From the NCBI GenBank assembly GCA_964390065.1, contig CAYMGX010000049.1, positions 1-28,871 of the forward strand: a stretch of DNA of 28,871 nt. Direction: 5' to 3'. Below the pieces are notes generated by a model, which was given only the letters and a program-made list of their open reading frames with translations, had not been told where the DNA came from and did not search any database. Numbering within the stretch: position 1 is the first letter of the stretch; each line of letters begins with the position of its first letter. Origin of the DNA: JAAZBG01 sp964390065. Lineage in GTDB: Bacteria; Fibrobacterota; Chitinivibrionia; Chitinivibrionales; Chitinispirillaceae. This document shows, piece by piece, positions 14,457-22,947 of the stretch. A program made the translations under genes and the position numbers.

Positions 14457-14831
14457 TCAGGTAGTTTCACTGATTTTTGATTTGTAAATAAAGAACGCGA
14501 CACCGCTGGCAACAATTGCTACCAATGCCAGAAGAACAATTATTATTCCGGTTGGTGATCCCTTTGCTTTATTGACAACATCACCGGCACGCTTCTCAAG
14601 CCATCCTTCACTATCACGGTATTTCACCTTATACCATGCATCACCAATGCTCAGTAGTGGAAGATACTGACCTTTATGTGCAGTACCAACAACAGGTGAT
14701 TTCGGATCAAGATCTTTGTATACATTTACAAACGAAGATGTTACACTGACATACTGATCCTGTGCAAAAGTCCTGGTTGTAAACATCACAACTGATGTAA
14801 GCAGAAGAAGTGATATCGTTAACAAACGCAT
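14457..14831 (-). CDS. Small SH3-domain membrane protein
   Basis: A 124-residue protein with a signal peptide (1-23, cleavage after TFA), one bacterial SH3 domain (about 26-83, with VNVYKDLDPKSPVVGTAHKG and YKVKYRDSEGWLEKR) and a C-terminal membrane helix (93-114) followed by a short cytoplasmic basic tail. The SH3 domain is exposed in the periplasm. It closely resembles the second SH3 domain of the next gene, which starts 2 bases later, so the pair looks like a partial duplication and a likely complex. GGAGGCAGCTGCC upstream supplies the ribosome binding site. Ligand unknown; cell-wall peptide is the usual guess for this fold. Confidence 0.8.
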   Translation of the reverse strand: MRLLTISLLLLTSVVMFTTRTFAQDQYVSVTSSFVNVYKDLDPKSPVVGTAHKGQYLPLLSIGDAWYKVKYRDSEGWLEKRAGDVVNKAKGSPTGIIIVLLALVAIVASGVAFFIYKSKISETT

Positions 14832-14849
14832 GGCAGCTGCCTCCTTAAA

Positions 14850-15914
14850 CTATATTTTTGGTAAAATGTTCTGTAATTTCTCTTTGAAACGCTTCGTTGA
14901 ATCGTCCGAATGAAATTTTAACCTTACTTTAAGATACCAGATTTTACTGGAAATTTCAGATGAAAATTCATTTATGCGAATTGCATCTTTTTCAGTTATT
15001 ACCAATTCTTTTGAATATAATTTGTGGATATTCACAAAATCATTTTTAGTGAAGCAGTAATGATCGGAAAATGCGATTTTTTTACAAGGCATCACTCCAA
15101 GTGATTCGATTGATTCAAAGAAACGTTCCGGACGGGCAATTCCACACACTGCTACAGGATCAGAACACGGAGGCCTTTCTGCAATTTCTCCTGTTCCGGC
15201 ATTTACCCAGCCACATGGTTGAGGATATGCAATGAAGGTGGATGCCTGTTTGTAGGTATTCTTTATTGTATCTTCAAGGTGTAGTAGTAAATCGTTATTC
15301 TCTTTTTTGCCAATAAGACAGATAACATGTGCTCTGTCAAGTGAGCTGACCGGTTCACGCAAAAAACCATCAGGGAGCATCCGGTCATTAAAAAGGCTCT
15401 CGTTGACACAGACAATATCAAGATCCCGTTTCAACTTGCGATGCTGGAACCCATCATCAAGAATAAAAACCACACTCCCGGCTACCTGCTCGATCTGTTG
15501 AGCAACCCTTAATCGCTGTGCACTGATACCCAGCCAGCAGTTTGAGAGTACTTTATGCAGCATCGCGGGTTCGTCACCGCAATCATGCCAGTTAATGTTA
15601 TCTCCGGGGGCTGCAATAAAATCAGCGGTGTTTTTTCGTCTGTAACCTCTTGAAAGAACTGCTACAGTGTTTCCCGTTTCCCGTAGCATCTCACCAACCA
15701 TCATGGCACACGGTGTTTTTCCTGTTCCACCGGCTCTGATCCCGCCAATACTGATAACGGGGCTTTTTAATGATAAAACAGCTGCTCTCCCGGATGTGAA
15801 ACGATCATTGCGGATTCTCACTATAAATGAATAGAGTGATGATAATAGCCGTACCGGAGGTGAACCCTTTAACAGATTCGGGAGAGGGGAGTTGTATGGT
15901 TGCTGTTGTAACAT
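14850..15914 (-). CDS. lpxK: Tetraacyldisaccharide 4'-kinase
   Basis: A 354-residue inner-membrane-associated P-loop kinase that phosphorylates the 4' position of the lipid A disaccharide precursor. The P-loop SIGGIRAGGTGKTP is at 55-68, followed by VLSRGYRRK (86-94), the GDEP segment and DDGFQHRKL at 153-161. The first 45 residues include the hydrophobic helix (LLSSLYSFIVRIRN) typical of LpxK. Length matches the family. It sits 18 bases ahead of the small SH3 gene and is separated from prmC by about 190 bases of repeats. Presence of lpxK shows that the organism makes lipid A. Confidence 0.95.
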   Translation of the reverse strand: MLQQQPYNSPLPNLLKGSPPVRLLSSLYSFIVRIRNDRFTSGRAAVLSLKSPVISIGGIRAGGTGKTPCAMMVGEMLRETGNTVAVLSRGYRRKNTADFIAAPGDNINWHDCGDEPAMLHKVLSNCWLGISAQRLRVAQQIEQVAGSVVFILDDGFQHRKLKRDLDIVCVNESLFNDRMLPDGFLREPVSSLDRAHVICLIGKKENNDLLLHLEDTIKNTYKQASTFIAYPQPCGWVNAGTGEIAERPPCSDPVAVCGIARPERFFESIESLGVMPCKKIAFSDHYCFTKNDFVNIHKLYSKELVITEKDAIRINEFSSEISSKIWYLKVRLKFHSDDSTKRFKEKLQNILPKI

Positions 15915-15953
15915 AACTATTATTGGAACTTGTTGTTAAAATGTGGTGTGGAA

Positions 15954-16047
15954 GGAGTCTGGAGTCAGAATTTAGAATCCAGAATCCAGAATTTAGAATC
16001 CAGGAGTCAGATGCTAACAGCCAACAGCTAACAGCCAACAGCCAGAA
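15954..16047. repeat. Dispersed short-repeat cluster between prmC and lpxK
   Basis: Overlapping units of AGAATCCAG/AGAATTTAG and GGAGTC, followed by several copies of (C/T)AACAGC. Related clusters lie at 16964-17055 and 19612-19644. Confidence 0.75.
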
Positions 16048-16107
16048 TAAAATTAGTTCCGGGGGATTATTTTTCAAAGGAGAATTAGTTTATCGTCTGT
16101 ACTGTAC

Positions 16108-16941
16108 TTATTTTAAAGGCACTTTTGCACAGATCACCCGGTCTTTGCTGCCAAGATCTCTGACAAGCTGTACATCCCGCCATCCGTTCTGACAAAACAG
16201 CGTTTTTACCGCATCACCCTGATTGTAACCGATTTCGCAATAAAAATTGCCGTCGTTACGGATCCAGTTATGTGCCAGCTGCGCAAAGTACCGGTAAAAT
16301 CCAAGTCCATCGGCATTGTCGGTGAGAGCACCTGTGGGCTCATGGTGTTTTACAGATATATCAAGTGTTGCATATTCGTCAAGAGAAATATAGGGCGGAT
16401 TACTTACGATAAAATCGAACTGGTATTCCCTTTTTATTGCATCCAGAAGATCTGCACAGATAAAAAGGATTGTAGTACTGCTGTTTATAATCGCAGTGCG
16501 TAATGCTTTTGCTGATATGTCAACTGCAACTGCTGACCAGGACGGACGCTCTTCGGTAAGTATACAGGCGATAATCCCGCTGCCGGTTCCGATATCCGCA
16601 AATCGCGCTGTAGTTTGGGACTCGTGCTTAAGCACCTGTTCAATCAGGATCTCAGTATCGGGTCTTGGTATGAGTACATCCGGATTTACCTTGAATTCCC
16701 GTGAATAAAAATAGGCAGAACCAAGAATATACTGAAGCGGTTCTCCGGAAATTCTTCTTTTTACAACGCTCTTTATTGTGTCAAGTGTAGCACTGTCGAT
16801 CACATCACGGCCACGCAGCATGAGCTCTGTGCGGGAATACCCCGTAAAATGCATCAGAATCTCTTCAGCCTGCACCCGTGCAAAATCGTCAAGGAAGTGA
16901 AGTTCGTTTGCAATGTGGGATAATGTTTCGTGAAGGGTCAT
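16108..16941 (-). CDS. prmC: Peptide chain release factor N5-glutamine methyltransferase
   Basis: A 277-residue SAM-dependent methyltransferase that methylates the Gln of the GGQ motif in release factors. The helical N-domain spans 1-75, with SGEPLQYILG at its end; IPRPDTE follows at 91-97, the SAM loop ADIGTGSG at 115-122, and the catalytic NPPYIS at 181-186. Its substrate gene prfA lies directly upstream on the same strand, the classic arrangement. AGGA lies 8 bases ahead of the start. Just beyond it, on the upstream side, is an 11-base G/C homopolymer. Confidence 0.95.
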   Translation of the reverse strand: MTLHETLSHIANELHFLDDFARVQAEEILMHFTGYSRTELMLRGRDVIDSATLDTIKSVVKRRISGEPLQYILGSAYFYSREFKVNPDVLIPRPDTEILIEQVLKHESQTTARFADIGTGSGIIACILTEERPSWSAVAVDISAKALRTAIINSSTTILFICADLLDAIKREYQFDFIVSNPPYISLDEYATLDISVKHHEPTGALTDNADGLGFYRYFAQLAHNWIRNDGNFYCEIGYNQGDAVKTLFCQNGWRDVQLVRDLGSKDRVICAKVPLK

Positions 16942-16953
16942 AGGGGAGATCCT

Positions 16954-16964
16954 GGGGGGGGGGG
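16954..16964. repeat. Homopolymer of 11 G upstream of prmC
   Basis: Eleven consecutive G on the plus strand (C on the coding strand), 13-23 bases before the prmC start and just upstream of its Shine-Dalgarno AGGA. Confidence 0.9.
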
Positions 16965-17055
16965 TAGAATCCAGAATTTAGAATCCAGAATCCAGTAGTT
17001 AGGAACAAATGCGGTTTTGACATTCTTGCTACTGGCTACTGAATTCTGGCTTCTT
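16965..17055. repeat. Dispersed short-repeat cluster, inverted arrangement, between prfA and prmC
   Basis: AGAATCCAGAATTTAGAATC and CCAGTAG on the left face CTACTGGCTACTGAATTCTGG on the right as an imperfect inverted repeat, so the whole spacer can fold into a hairpin. It is the same sequence family as 15954-16047 and 19612-19644. Confidence 0.7.
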
Positions 17056-17062
17056 CTTCCTC

Positions 17063-18139
17063 TCACTCCACCCCGCTGCTGCTGACCTTTTCTTCAAGAT
17101 CTGCAATCGCGAGTGCGTCAATGAGTTCGTTGAGTGCACCGTTTATTACGGCATCAAGACTGTACAGCGTAAGATTGATACGATGATCAGTCACTCTGTT
17201 CTGTGGAAAATTGTAGGTCCGGATTTTTGCACTGCGGTCACCGCTTCCGACCATACTTTTTCTTGCTGCGGATTCTGCTGCTTCTATTTCAGTAATTTTC
17301 TTTTCGTAAAGACGCTGCTGAAGCACTTTGAGTGCTTTTGCCTTGTTTTTTATCTGCGATTTTTCATCCTGACAAGTTACCACAACACCTGTTGGAATAT
17401 GGACAATGCGAACGGCTGAGTAGGTTGTATTGACCGATTGACCGCCGGGACCGCTTGAACAGTAGAGGTCGACGCGCAGATCGTTTGGATGTATGTCAAC
17501 CTCGAATTCATCTGCTTCAGGAAATACAGCAACCGATGCAGCCGAGGTATGGATTCGTCCCTGGGCTTCAGTCTGGGGAACACGCTGAACACGGTGCACA
17601 CCGGACTCATACTTTAGCGTACCGTAGGCATTCAAGCCTTTAACCAGGAAAATAATTTCCTTGATCGCTCCAACATCACCGGCTGACGAACTGAGAACTT
17701 CGATGCTCCAGCCGTTATTCTCAATAAAGTGGGTATACATTCTGTAAAGATCCGATGCAAAAATGCCAGCTTCTGTTCCACCGGTTCCAGCACGGATCTC
17801 AACAACCGCATTTTTCAAGTCTTTAGGATCCCGCGGTACCAGAAGCATCTTTACTTCCTGCTCAAGAGCCGGAAGTAAAGCTTCCTTCTCCTTGAGCTCC
17901 TCCTGGACAAGTGCGATCATATCTGCATCACTCTCCTGATTGAGCAGTTCATGCGATTCGCTGATTGCTTTTACAGTGTCAAGATAGGTGCGGAAAACAG
18001 GAAGACTTTTTCCGATACTGGTATACTCACGGCCAAGCTTTTCCATCTTTGATGGATCAGCGCTGATTTCCGGTGATGCCATCTCTGTTTCGAGTTCTTT
18101 ATAGCGTTGTATAAAGTTCTCAACCTTTTCAATCATCAT
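17063..18139 (-). CDS. prfA: Peptide chain release factor 1
   Basis: A 358-residue class I release factor, full length, which recognises UAG and UAA. The N-terminal coiled coil (1-100) is followed by VEIRAGTGGTEAG (113-125), the stop-codon-recognition region with YESGVHRVQRVPQTEAQGR (177-195) and the SSGPGGQSVNT loop with GGQ at 232-234. The ATG overlaps the stop of the DUF1385 gene by 4 bases, so the two are coupled. PrmC, which modifies the GGQ Gln, is encoded next downstream. Confidence 0.97.
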   Translation of the reverse strand: MMIEKVENFIQRYKELETEMASPEISADPSKMEKLGREYTSIGKSLPVFRTYLDTVKAISESHELLNQESDADMIALVQEELKEKEALLPALEQEVKMLLVPRDPKDLKNAVVEIRAGTGGTEAGIFASDLYRMYTHFIENNGWSIEVLSSSAGDVGAIKEIIFLVKGLNAYGTLKYESGVHRVQRVPQTEAQGRIHTSAASVAVFPEADEFEVDIHPNDLRVDLYCSSGPGGQSVNTTYSAVRIVHIPTGVVVTCQDEKSQIKNKAKALKVLQQRLYEKKITEIEAAESAARKSMVGSGDRSAKIRTYNFPQNRVTDHRINLTLYSLDAVINGALNELIDALAIADLEEKVSSSGVE

Positions 18140-19110
18140 AGTGCGGCCTTAAGTGCTTTTGCTGCTACCTCAAGCTGCGTTTCATCAGGATTTTTCGTTG
18201 TTATCTTTTGAAGCCACAAGCCGGGCATGATCGCAGCTTTAACAATAGGAATGTGCTGATATTTATCACTGAGCTTTAAAACTTCATAACTGGTTCCCGA
18301 CACAAGGGGAATAAGTGCAATATGAAGCAGGAATCGTGAGAATACATTCGGAAACGGTCCAAAGTTCATAATGTATACTGCATCAACAATAGAAAAAAGA
18401 AGTATACAGATAAAGCCGACAAGGAAAAGAAAGCTCGTACCGCAACGGGGGTGCAATGTTGTGTATGCTTTCATATTGTCAATAGTCAGTTCCTTACCGT
18501 CTTCATAGGTAAAGATCGCTTTGTGCTCGGCGCCATGATATTCAAATACCCGACGGACTTCTTTCCACATGCTGATAAGTGCCATGTATCCGATCAGAAG
18601 TGCAATACGGAAAATTCCCGCAAGCGTATTAAAAAGCAGTGCTGATTCTTTAGGAACGAACTGCGAAATTAGCCACATCGGGGCATACATGAATAGTCCG
18701 AATGCAATTACCAGTGAGATAACAAGGCTGAGTATCGAGTAAAAGTTTTCCATTGCCTTGCTGGTCTGCTTCTGTTTTTTGGATGGATTTTTTGCATTTT
18801 CGGCCTCAGTGAGAATATCTGCCGATCGGGACAGCGTTTTATATCCGACAATCATTGATTCAAAAAGATTTACAGTACCTCTAAGGATGGGTAATTTCAG
18901 TATTGGATACTTTTTTGTCACTGATATAAATTCTTCCTCTTCAATAAGAATATCATCAGGCCCCCGGCGAACAGCCATAGAGATCTTCTTCTTACCCCGC
19001 ATCATGACACCCTCAATGAGAGCCTGACCTCCAACAGTGTTTTTTTTCTCAGCAGAAAGTAATCCTGCAATCTGAGTTGTTACAAAAAAGAGGTGTTGCT
19101 TAAGATTCAT
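18136..19110 (-). CDS. DUF1385 family membrane protein
   Basis: A 324-residue protein of the DUF1385 (YqhQ-like) family. The N-terminal signature VGGQALIEGVMMRG (26-39) and the block VTKKYPILKLPILRG are typical, as is HHP-type EYHGAEHKAIFTYE in the middle and the ARLHPRCGT-like segment TLHPRCGTSFLF. Four or so membrane helices lie near residues 125-180 and 228-275. Function is unknown, although it is regularly encoded beside prfA, and here it overlaps prfA by 4 bases. GGAG lies about 13 bases before the ATG. Confidence 0.9.
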   Translation of the reverse strand: MNLKQHLFFVTTQIAGLLSAEKKNTVGGQALIEGVMMRGKKKISMAVRRGPDDILIEEEEFISVTKKYPILKLPILRGTVNLFESMIVGYKTLSRSADILTEAENAKNPSKKQKQTSKAMENFYSILSLVISLVIAFGLFMYAPMWLISQFVPKESALLFNTLAGIFRIALLIGYMALISMWKEVRRVFEYHGAEHKAIFTYEDGKELTIDNMKAYTTLHPRCGTSFLFLVGFICILLFSIVDAVYIMNFGPFPNVFSRFLLHIALIPLVSGTSYEVLKLSDKYQHIPIVKAAIMPGLWLQKITTKNPDETQLEVAAKALKAAL

Positions 19111-19228
19111 TATTCTTTTTGCTCCAATTTAGTTACGAAAACAGTCCAAAGATTACAGTATTCGTATTAAAGCGAAAAATGTTTTGTCTTTCAGGACTGC
19201 GGATTAGACCACATTGATTCCTGAAGAT

Positions 19229-19276
19229 AAAAAAAGGACAGAAAAGACCTGATGGTCCTCTCTGTCCAGATTTTTT
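19229..19276 (-). terminator. Rho-independent terminator of rpmE
   Basis: GGACAGAAAAGACC (19236-19249) and GGTCCTCTCTGTCC (19254-19267) form a 14-bp stem with two mismatches and a TGAT loop. Read on the minus strand it is followed by seven T (19229-19235). A T run also follows on the plus strand, so it could work both ways. Confidence 0.8.
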
Positions 19277-19286
19277 AAACAAAAAA

Positions 19287-19499
19287 CTAAGATTCCTGTG
19301 AGGTTTTCTGGTACCGTTTACGGAAACGATCTACGCGACCTGCACTGTCAATAAGTTTCTGCTTGCCTGTGTAGAATGGATGACATTCATTGCAGATATC
19401 GATATGTGTACTTTTAATAGTAGCACTTGTTTCAATCTTGTTACCGCATGAGCAGGTGAATGTTACCGCTTCGTACTTAGGATGAATTTTCTCTTTCAT
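19287..19499 (-). CDS. rpmE: 50S ribosomal protein L31, zinc-binding form
   Basis: A 70-residue protein opening MKEKIHPKYEAVTFTCSCG. Four cysteines (C16, C18, C36, C39) make the zinc site of the C+ form of L31, and HPFYTGKQKLIDSAGRVDRF is the family signature. AAGGA lies about 7 bases ahead of the ATG. It is transcribed singly, with a terminator just beyond the stop. Confidence 0.97.
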   Translation of the reverse strand: MKEKIHPKYEAVTFTCSCGNKIETSATIKSTHIDICNECHPFYTGKQKLIDSAGRVDRFRKRYQKTSQES

Positions 19500-19611
19500 T
19501 ACTAATTCCTTCCAGTATTAACCATTTTGACTAACAATCTTACAAAATACCAAATTCAATTTCACAGCGCAAGCGAAAAATGTGATGGATTGAGAATCTA
19601 TTGAGGTCAGA

Positions 19612-19644
19612 ATCCAGAATCCAGAATTCAGTAGCCAGTAGTTC
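19612..19644. repeat. Dispersed short-repeat cluster upstream of rpmE
   Basis: GAGGTCAGAATCCAGAATCC followed by AGAATTCAGTAGCCAGTAG, the same units as in the prmC and lpxK spacers. Confidence 0.7.
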
Positions 19645-19763
19645 ATTTCCTCATATCCCAGGTGCAAGAGAATGGATTAAGAGCATTGCACTTATAAATT
19701 ACAAATAATCCAAACCTCTGCCCTCTATTTTATTACATTATACCATAAGAAAAAGGAGTACAC

Positions 19764-21911
19764 GTGAACTATTTGAAACTAACCGGTTTGATAACAACAG
19801 TGTGTCTGCTTGCCCAGGGTACACTTTTCAGTCAGAGCGATTCCACATCGGATTCATCACTGCAGCACCTCGACAGGGTGATTGTCTCTGCAACCAAATC
19901 ATCCCGCAAAATCAGCGAAAGTGCCGCAAGTGTTGTGGTGATCACCCGAAAAGAGATCCAGGCATCCGCAGCGAAAAATATTGATGATGTCCTTCAGTAC
20001 GCGTCAGGGGTGCAGGTGAAACGCTCCGTGGGGATGGGTGAAGGAGTTCCGTCAGATATTGTGCTCAGGGGAATTCCGGGGGCGCTTGCTGCCGCAAGGG
20101 TACTTATCCTTGTTGATGGTATCCCAACCAACGTTGCCGGTACACCTTTTTTAATTGTCAATGAGATCCCGCTTGATGCAATTCAGAGAATTGAAATTGT
20201 CAAGGGCCCGTTTTCCTCGCTGTATGGAGCAAATGCTCTTGGCGGGGTGATTAATGTTATAACTGTCCAGGGTGATGGAAAACCATCGTTCACGGTTAGT
20301 GGCGAAACGAGCTATCCGTTTACAATACTTGACAACGCGAAGGGTGATAATCCCGATTTCTGGGATGATGTCAATGTTGAGACTTACTGGAATACATCTG
20401 TTCAGTCAAGCGGTAAAGTCGGAAAGTATGATTATCTGGTCAGTGCCGGTGCGCGGACAATTGAAAATTACTTTCTTAATGACAGTGTAATGATACGCAA
20501 TGTAATCGGCGGCAGAGATACAACCTATATGCGTTCTGCAGAGGATGACTATGATTACAGGGATTACCGTTTTTTTGTAAAGGGCGGTTATACCTTTACC
20601 GATAATACCCGCTTGTCACTCAACCTTCGCTATTTTAACAGCTCTCTCGGTTTCGGGGTGACATCAACGGAAACTAGCGATCCCCGGATCACTGCGGGAA
20701 GTAAATTTCTTATCGGCCCATATCTTGACTTCAAACCATTTGGTGTAGTATCTGCAACTATCGGAGGATTTTTTCGTAATGTACATGGTGAATATCTTGA
20801 TCAATATACCGATACTGCAAATTCTGCAAAAGTAATACAACCATCAGTCTTTGATGTTGCATCGAAGGATTTTCAGATTGATGGACGTTTTGCAGCAAAA
20901 CTGTTTAAAGTGAATACGGTTACAGTCGGGTTTGATCAACTCTGGAACACAATAGACTTCAGTCCGATGAGCGACCGGAATACCCGTGAACCATTTAAGG
21001 GCGCGCAATCTGCTGAGAAAACATTAACCAACACGGGTATTTACATTCAGGATGAAACGGAACTTTTTACATTTTTGCATATTGTTCCAGCTTTACGCTT
21101 TGACTACCATTCAACCTATGGGAAAAATCTTTCGCCGAAAATCGGTATCGCTGGAGATGTTCATGATAAATTGACAATACGCACATCAGTCGGCAAAGCC
21201 TACCGTGCACCATCAGCGACTGAACTTTACATGCCGGATATGTATTTTTCTCCCGTCTACCTGCGATCAAACCCGGAGCTTCAGCCGGAATATACAACCA
21301 GTTTTGATGCTGGTTTAGGACTTGAAATGCCATATGGATTCAATTTGTCGTGCGACTTCTTTCATAATAAGCTGTCAAATCTGATTGTTCTTGGTAATCT
21401 CGAACTGGGGCGTGAGTACACTGCAAGTCACGTGAATGTAAGCGATGCCTGGTCGTGGGGTTTTGAAAATGAACTGAGCTGGAAACAATTCAGGTGGATC
21501 AGCGCAAAGTTAAATTATGCCTATACAAAGTCGGAAAACGAAACATACAGAAAGCCTCTGGATCTTGTACCTTTACATAAAACTAATCTGCAGCTTGATA
21601 TCACAAAATCATTCCGTAATGGACTTTTTTCTGTTGCAATTGACGAGGGGTATGTTGGTGAACGCACTGGAATAAACTGGCGAAGTGGTACAAAAGTAAC
21701 TTTTGGTTATGGGGGAGTAAGTGAATTGGAACCTCATTATGTAACGCTGGACGATTATTTCAGAACGGATTTTACCGTTTCCTGCACCTTTGCAACGCAC
21801 TACACTATTTCACTAAGTGCGCAGAATCTGTTTAATGCTGCGATAGAAGAAAGCTTCGGTACGTTGTCACCGGGAAGATTTGCTGTTGTAAAAGCAAAAG
21901 TGGTCTTTTAA
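19764..21911 (+). CDS. TonB-dependent outer-membrane receptor
   Basis: A 715-residue receptor for TonB-driven uptake. A signal peptide (1-23, cut before QSDST) is followed by a possible TonB box (DRVIVSATK, 37-45) and a plug domain (about 50-165: SAASVVVITRKEI, VLQYASGVQVKR, DIVLRGIPG, VLILVDGIP, IEIVKGPFSSLYGANALGGVINVIT). The remaining 550 residues form a beta-barrel; the end, SAQNLFNAAIEESFG...VVKAKVVF, has the terminal aromatic residue required for insertion. It is shaped like BtuB/CirA-type receptors, but the substrate is not evident and no cobalamin riboswitch or iron box was seen upstream. The GTG start has AAGGAG 5 bases upstream. It is a single-gene unit. Confidence 0.9.
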   Translation: MNYLKLTGLITTVCLLAQGTLFSQSDSTSDSSLQHLDRVIVSATKSSRKISESAASVVVITRKEIQASAAKNIDDVLQYASGVQVKRSVGMGEGVPSDIVLRGIPGALAAARVLILVDGIPTNVAGTPFLIVNEIPLDAIQRIEIVKGPFSSLYGANALGGVINVITVQGDGKPSFTVSGETSYPFTILDNAKGDNPDFWDDVNVETYWNTSVQSSGKVGKYDYLVSAGARTIENYFLNDSVMIRNVIGGRDTTYMRSAEDDYDYRDYRFFVKGGYTFTDNTRLSLNLRYFNSSLGFGVTSTETSDPRITAGSKFLIGPYLDFKPFGVVSATIGGFFRNVHGEYLDQYTDTANSAKVIQPSVFDVASKDFQIDGRFAAKLFKVNTVTVGFDQLWNTIDFSPMSDRNTREPFKGAQSAEKTLTNTGIYIQDETELFTFLHIVPALRFDYHSTYGKNLSPKIGIAGDVHDKLTIRTSVGKAYRAPSATELYMPDMYFSPVYLRSNPELQPEYTTSFDAGLGLEMPYGFNLSCDFFHNKLSNLIVLGNLELGREYTASHVNVSDAWSWGFENELSWKQFRWISAKLNYAYTKSENETYRKPLDLVPLHKTNLQLDITKSFRNGLFSVAIDEGYVGERTGINWRSGTKVTFGYGGVSELEPHYVTLDDYFRTDFTVSCTFATHYTISLSAQNLFNAAIEESFGTLSPGRFAVVKAKVVF

Positions 21912-21965
21912 TCGAAAAAACATACTGCGCCAATTAGGATGAATATATCTGGCCGGTCTGCTGAT

Positions 21966-22024
21966 AAAAAAAACTCCCTTACGGTTGAGCCTCAGAATAA
22001 TAGGGTTACAACTGTAAGGGGGAG
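21966..22024 (-). terminator. Rho-independent terminator of the lipoprotein gene
   Basis: CTCCCTTACGGTTG (21974-21987) pairs with CAACTGTAAGGGGGAG (22009-22024) with minor bulges. On the minus strand the stem is followed by eight T (21966-21973). There is no T run on the plus side, so it serves the 22632-22075 gene. Confidence 0.75.
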
Positions 22025-22074
22025 CTATAAATATCGCTTGTTACAATAAAGAACCATCTTGCTGCTTTTGTCAA

Positions 22075-22632
22075 TTACTGTTTATACACTTTAATTGATA
22101 AAAGTGAGAGCAGATTCAGCATTGCCGGGTCATCAAGCCTGATGTTGAACGCAGAACTCAGTGCAGCAAGTGAAATCAACGGGATTTTCCAGCTTTTTTC
22201 GTTTTTGTCAATGTCGATATTAATTGCAGCCGGATCTCCGCAATCCGGAAGCGGTTTTAATACTTTTTGTGTTGTATCCCAAATTGCACAATCATTACCA
22301 AACAGATAAATCGAGTCTGATACGTTTGAAGTCTTCCAGTGGCCGTTATCCCGCAGAGCTGTATCTTTTGAAGTTATGTATACTGCATTAAGCTTGAAGG
22401 TAGAGTCTTTGTTGATTAACACGGTAATTCTGATAGAATCATTGGTTATATTAGGGATGGCAGGAAATGTACCAGCCCAGTTACCTGCAAAGTCAGGTGC
22501 AGGAGTGGTATCTGGTTCTGTGGTACCTGGTGTAATTATTGGATTTGTATCAGATGTACCATCCGGATCATTACTGCAACTGAAGACAAACAATCCTGTA
22601 ACTATGGCACAAAAGGCCAAAATCTTTTTCAT
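22075..22632 (-). CDS. Lipoprotein of unknown function
   Basis: A 185-residue protein with a lipoprotein signal: MKKILAFCAIVTGLFVFSCS, lipid-modified Cys at residue 19, followed by an Asp/Thr/Pro-rich tether (20-48). The folded part begins FAGNWAGTFPA and looks like a small beta-barrel or lipocalin-like sheet (ITVLINKDSTFKLNAVYIT, then GHWKTSNVSDSIYLFG), with two further Cys (C124, C135) that could pair. Such G-x-W-x-G starts are common in secreted lipocalin-like lipoproteins, but I do not recognise the family. AAAGGAG lies 4 bases ahead of the ATG and the gene has its own terminator. Confidence 0.8.
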   Translation of the reverse strand: MKKILAFCAIVTGLFVFSCSNDPDGTSDTNPIITPGTTEPDTTPAPDFAGNWAGTFPAIPNITNDSIRITVLINKDSTFKLNAVYITSKDTALRDNGHWKTSNVSDSIYLFGNDCAIWDTTQKVLKPLPDCGDPAAINIDIDKNEKSWKIPLISLAALSSAFNIRLDDPAMLNLLSLLSIKVYKQ

Positions 22633-22947
22633 ATATCTCCTTTAATCAGTGTTTCTTGAAGCTACTACTAATAACATATACAAACTATCAATGCGATGAT
22701 ACTGGTTTTTTCATTCCATCTGGATAATTGTGCGCCAAACTGGTGATTTGGTTCACTTTCGGGTTCAACGGGCATTGGTTCCCGTTAGTAAGATGTAGTT
22801 ATGGGTGTGAATCTACTCTACCACACAATCCTGCCGACCTTGTAAAAAAAACACATTTACTCTTCAAAATCTGAAGTCTTAACGATATAATCTTGTGATA
22901 AAATCATTGATAAGTAATTGAAAATGTAACGGAAAAGAATAGATCTG
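22633..22947. other. Divergent intergenic region, lipoprotein and glycosyltransferase
   Basis: About 315 bases between two divergent starts. It holds the small perfect hairpin AACGGG-CATTGGTT-CCCGTT (22767-22786) and the promoter at 22863-22891. Nothing else is recognised. Confidence 0.5.
22863..22891 (+). promoter_or_regulatory. Sigma-70-type promoter of the GT4-TPR gene
   Basis: TTCAAA (22863-22868) and TATAAT (22886-22891) are 17 bases apart, placing the transcript start near 22898 and leaving a leader of about 50 bases. Confidence 0.5.

Noticed and set aside
19500..19763. Cobalamin riboswitch upstream of the TonB-dependent receptor
   Set aside because: No recognisable B12-box or associated stems were found; only dispersed repeats and AT-rich sequence are present.
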